Both the position numbers and the translations under genes were made by a program. From positions 1-42,369 of the forward strand of contig NZ_CALTSY010000018.1 in assembly GCF_943908415.1 (NCBI RefSeq): a DNA stretch of 42,369 bases, given 5' to 3'. The notes under the pieces are model-generated. The model did no database searches and had not been told where the DNA came from. It saw only the letters and a program-made list of their open reading frames with translations. Below are positions 40,625-42,369 of the stretch, piece after piece. Within the stretch, counting starts at the first letter, position 1, and every line of letters begins with the position of its first letter. The stretch comes from an uncultured Anaerococcus sp. (lineage in GTDB: Bacteria; Bacillota; Clostridia; Tissierellales; Peptoniphilaceae).

Positions 40625-41521
40625 TCACTTGTCTCGATAAATTAATTTATTAAATTTTTCTTTTAATTCTGGCCTATTTGTTAATAAGCATAAATCCATA
40701 GATTTATTTAAATAAGTTAAGAAATCTGGATTGTCATCTTTAAAAAGAATTTCTCCTCTTTGATAGTAAGCATTTATCAAATTAATAGTATCATTATTTC
40801 TTATTGATGAATCAATAGACCTTTTATTCCATTCTAAAGCTATACCAACATCTCCATCGTAACTATATGACCTGCTAACGTTATAAGAAATTTTGGGATA
40901 TAAATCATTATATCTTCCCATATTGTTCAATATAAATAATAATATGTCATAGCTAAATTGAATGTATCCATTTTCTCTATAATATGGAGCCATAGCAGAT
41001 AAAATCCTATATTCAAAATTTGTATAGTTATATTCTTGATACTTTTCAATATCAAAATCCCTATGAGATATACTCATAGCCTCATTAAGACCATTTATAA
41101 AAGCTTTACTAGACCTTTTGGGATTGTAGATTATGGATTGATAAAATTTAAAATATTGACTATATTTTTTTTGGTAAAAACTAGGTAGACTATCCTTATA
41201 AACCTTCTCGAATTCTTCTAAAGTAATTTTCACTTTTTCATAGTCAAATTCACTCATATAATAATCTAGTTCAGTTATATAATTACTTATAGATGACCAA
41301 GTGGAACCTTGTAGATTGTTAAATATTCCATCAAATTCGATCCCTAGCTCTTCTAAGACTAACAATAAGGAGCTAAGCTTTATATCTACCTTTCCACTTT
41401 CTAACCTTCTAATAGTATCAACTGATAGATGACTAGCGAAGGCCAAGTCTTCTTGGGTTAGTTTTTTCTCTTTTCTTATACTTCTTATTTCATTACCTAT
41501 ATAGTCTAAATTATAGTCCAT
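40625..41521 (-). CDS. XRE-type regulator with RNPP/Rgg-like C-terminal domain
   Basis: 298 aa. An HTH_3 domain at about 7-62 has IRSIRKEKKLTQEDLAFASH then LSVDTIRRLESGKVDIKLSS. The remaining 230 residues are helical, TPR-like (for example DYEKVKITLEEFEKVYKDSL and PKISYNVSRSYSYDGDVGIALEWN). This is the layout of Rgg/PlcR-type regulators, which read short peptides taken up from outside. It is 12 bp after the response regulator gene and just upstream of the bacteriocin gene on the same strand, so it is the likely local controller. No peptide-pheromone gene with a ribosome binding site was found beside it. Confidence 0.8.
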   Translation of the reverse strand: MDYNLDYIGNEIRSIRKEKKLTQEDLAFASHLSVDTIRRLESGKVDIKLSSLLLVLEELGIEFDGIFNNLQGSTWSSISNYITELDYYMSEFDYEKVKITLEEFEKVYKDSLPSFYQKKYSQYFKFYQSIIYNPKRSSKAFINGLNEAMSISHRDFDIEKYQEYNYTNFEYRILSAMAPYYRENGYIQFSYDILLFILNNMGRYNDLYPKISYNVSRSYSYDGDVGIALEWNKRSIDSSIRNNDTINLINAYYQRGEILFKDDNPDFLTYLNKSMDLCLLTNRPELKEKFNKLIYRDK

Positions 41522-41533
41522 TATTAACTCCTT

Positions 41534-42190
41534 TTAAGGTGTACAAGAATCAAGTACCCACCTGTATCCCTTGCGGTTTACAGTCTCTATAGGATTCAGA
41601 TCTGCTTTTTTAAACTCAAGCCTTATCTTTCTGATATGCTCTCTTACAGATCTTTCTGTCGTTTTAAGTCCTTTCTTTTCCATAGCCTCTACTATTTCAT
41701 CCTTGGATAAGGTTTTACCCATATTAGATATTAGTACTGAGCAGATACTTATTTCAAACTTGGTTAAGTCTAGGATATCATTACCTATCCTAAAGATACC
41801 GTTATCTTCTTCCATAGTACAAAAACCAAGTCTTACCATATTGGTATCATTGATTTCTTCTACCTTATCAAAGATATTGTTGATAAATTCCTCACGAGTA
41901 TTTGAGTGGATGACAAAGTCCTTGTCATCTAATTCTTGCTCATAAGGGTTGTCTGCATTTCTCTCTGTTAAATATATTACTGGAACTGAACTAGTTTGCT
42001 TTATATATTGGATTATCTGAAGACATCGGTGGTGGGTCATATCAACAAGTATTAAATCATAATTATCTAAGTCCAAACCAATCAAGTCTTCAATTTGTTC
42101 AAATTCATCTATAACTAATTCATGTTTATCAAAGTGTGAGTTTAAGAGAGAAGATACGCCGTTTTCATATTCTACTGATGCTATTTTCAT
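41534..42190 (-). CDS. OmpR-family response regulator with atypical receiver
   Basis: 218 aa. A receiver-like domain (1-120) keeps a possible phospho-Asp in DLILVDMTHH, but the paired acidic residues near the N terminus are not the usual DD (IASVEYENG), and the conserved Lys after the last strand is missing (DKDFVIHSNT). A C-terminal winged helix (130-218) is clear: LTKFEISICSVLISNMGKTLS, SVREHIRKIRLEF and ETVNRKGYRWVL. No histidine kinase gene is beside it. It starts the regulator pair, followed 12 bp later by the XRE gene. It may act without phosphorylation. Confidence 0.8.
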   Translation of the reverse strand: MKIASVEYENGVSSLLNSHFDKHELVIDEFEQIEDLIGLDLDNYDLILVDMTHHRCLQIIQYIKQTSSVPVIYLTERNADNPYEQELDDKDFVIHSNTREEFINNIFDKVEEINDTNMVRLGFCTMEEDNGIFRIGNDILDLTKFEISICSVLISNMGKTLSKDEIVEAMEKKGLKTTERSVREHIRKIRLEFKKADLNPIETVNRKGYRWVLDSCTP

Positions 42191-42216
42191 ATTTTCTCCT
42201 TTTTACTTATATATAA

Positions 42217-42245
42217 ATTATATTCTTTGCATTGACAAATGTAAA
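42217..42245 (-). promoter_or_regulatory. Promoter of the regulator pair
   Basis: Minus strand TTTACA (42240-42245), exactly 17-bp spacer, TATAAT (42217-42222), with AAGGAGA ahead of the ATG at 42190. Confidence 0.7.
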
Positions 42246-42315
42246 TGTTTTTTTATATAAATTTATAGACTTAAGATAAAATGCTTAAATTTCTTTGTAA
42301 AAAGACAAGCAAAAA

Positions 42316-42369
42316 GGGGCTGTTGCAAAATAGATAAATCGTTCCAAAATCATTCGGGCACCCTCTAAG
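42316..42369. mobile_element. Probable insertion-sequence terminus (runs off the window)
   Basis: GGGGCTGTTGCAAAATAG begins at 42316. Terminal repeats with GGxxCTGTTGCAAA are common in IS6- and IS1182-like elements. Only the first 54 bp are inside the window and no transposase is visible, so family and extent are uncertain. Confidence 0.5.

Noticed and set aside
1..42369. CRISPR array, prophage, tRNA or rRNA genes
   Set aside because: No regularly spaced direct repeats, phage structural or integrase genes, or tRNA/rRNA-like sequences were seen on either strand.

Overview
The window is AT-rich DNA of a low-GC, Gram-positive, strictly anaerobic type. It carries an oxygen-sensitive glycyl radical enzyme, Firmicutes-type mannose PTS genes with a DUF956/ManO partner, a RibU-like ECF S component behind an FMN riboswitch, an XpaC/TelA pair, and surface proteins ending in a VKTG-type sorting tail. 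Protein style suggests Peptoniphilaceae (Anaerococcus/Peptoniphilus-like); this is inference, because no rRNA is present. No tRNA, rRNA or CRISPR array was seen.

Layout. 1-190: terminators and a long hairpin at the left edge, perhaps the end of something outside the window. 193-4535 (-): sugar operon rpiR > chbG-like deacetylase > NagE-like EIICB > GH4 6-phospho-alpha-glucosidase. 4702-10792 (-): EF-G paralogue > eukaryote-type glycogen branching enzyme > SGNH hydrolase > YhcC-type radical SAM > isochorismatase-fold hydrolase. 10992-11229: remnant of an IS3-family element. 11314-16072 (-): Gfo/Idh/MocA oxidoreductase > ManX-ManY-ManZ-ManO > small membrane protein. 16283-17940 (+): glycyl-radical activase > DeoR regulator. 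17960-21149 (-): glycyl radical enzyme > fructose-6-phosphate-aldolase-like protein. 21299-29962 (+): M16C protease, xpaC, telA, a lone FakA-like domain, and two related EF-hand surface proteins. 30059-35085 (-): tsaE-tsaB-rimI-tsaD, two envelope genes and nanE. 35272-36551 (-): a 51-residue membrane ORF and a riboswitch-controlled RibU-like gene. 36554-42190 (-): a lactococcin-972-type bacteriocin locus with an RNPP-like regulator and an atypical response regulator. A probable IS terminus lies at the right edge.

Most interesting system. The cluster at about 12-21 kb joins a glycyl radical enzyme with the GCVET active-site motif, its activase, an FSA-type aldolase, a DeoR regulator, a Gfo/Idh/MocA reductase and a mannose-family PTS. 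In E. coli, YbiW/PflD with FsaA/FsaB are known to open 1,5-anhydrohexitol 6-phosphates to 1-deoxyfructose 6-phosphate and cleave that to glyceraldehyde 3-phosphate plus hydroxyacetone. The arrangement here suggests a self-contained uptake, reduction and radical-cleavage route for 1,5-anhydro sugars. The transporter and reductase roles are inference. Palindromes in the divergent promoter region, one nearly repeated before the radical-enzyme gene, suggest shared control.

Other systems worth attention are the bacteriocin locus with its regulators and a palindromic promoter element, the paired EF-hand modules, and an amino-sugar-like PTS operon whose parts point to an N-acetylated, alpha-linked disaccharide.
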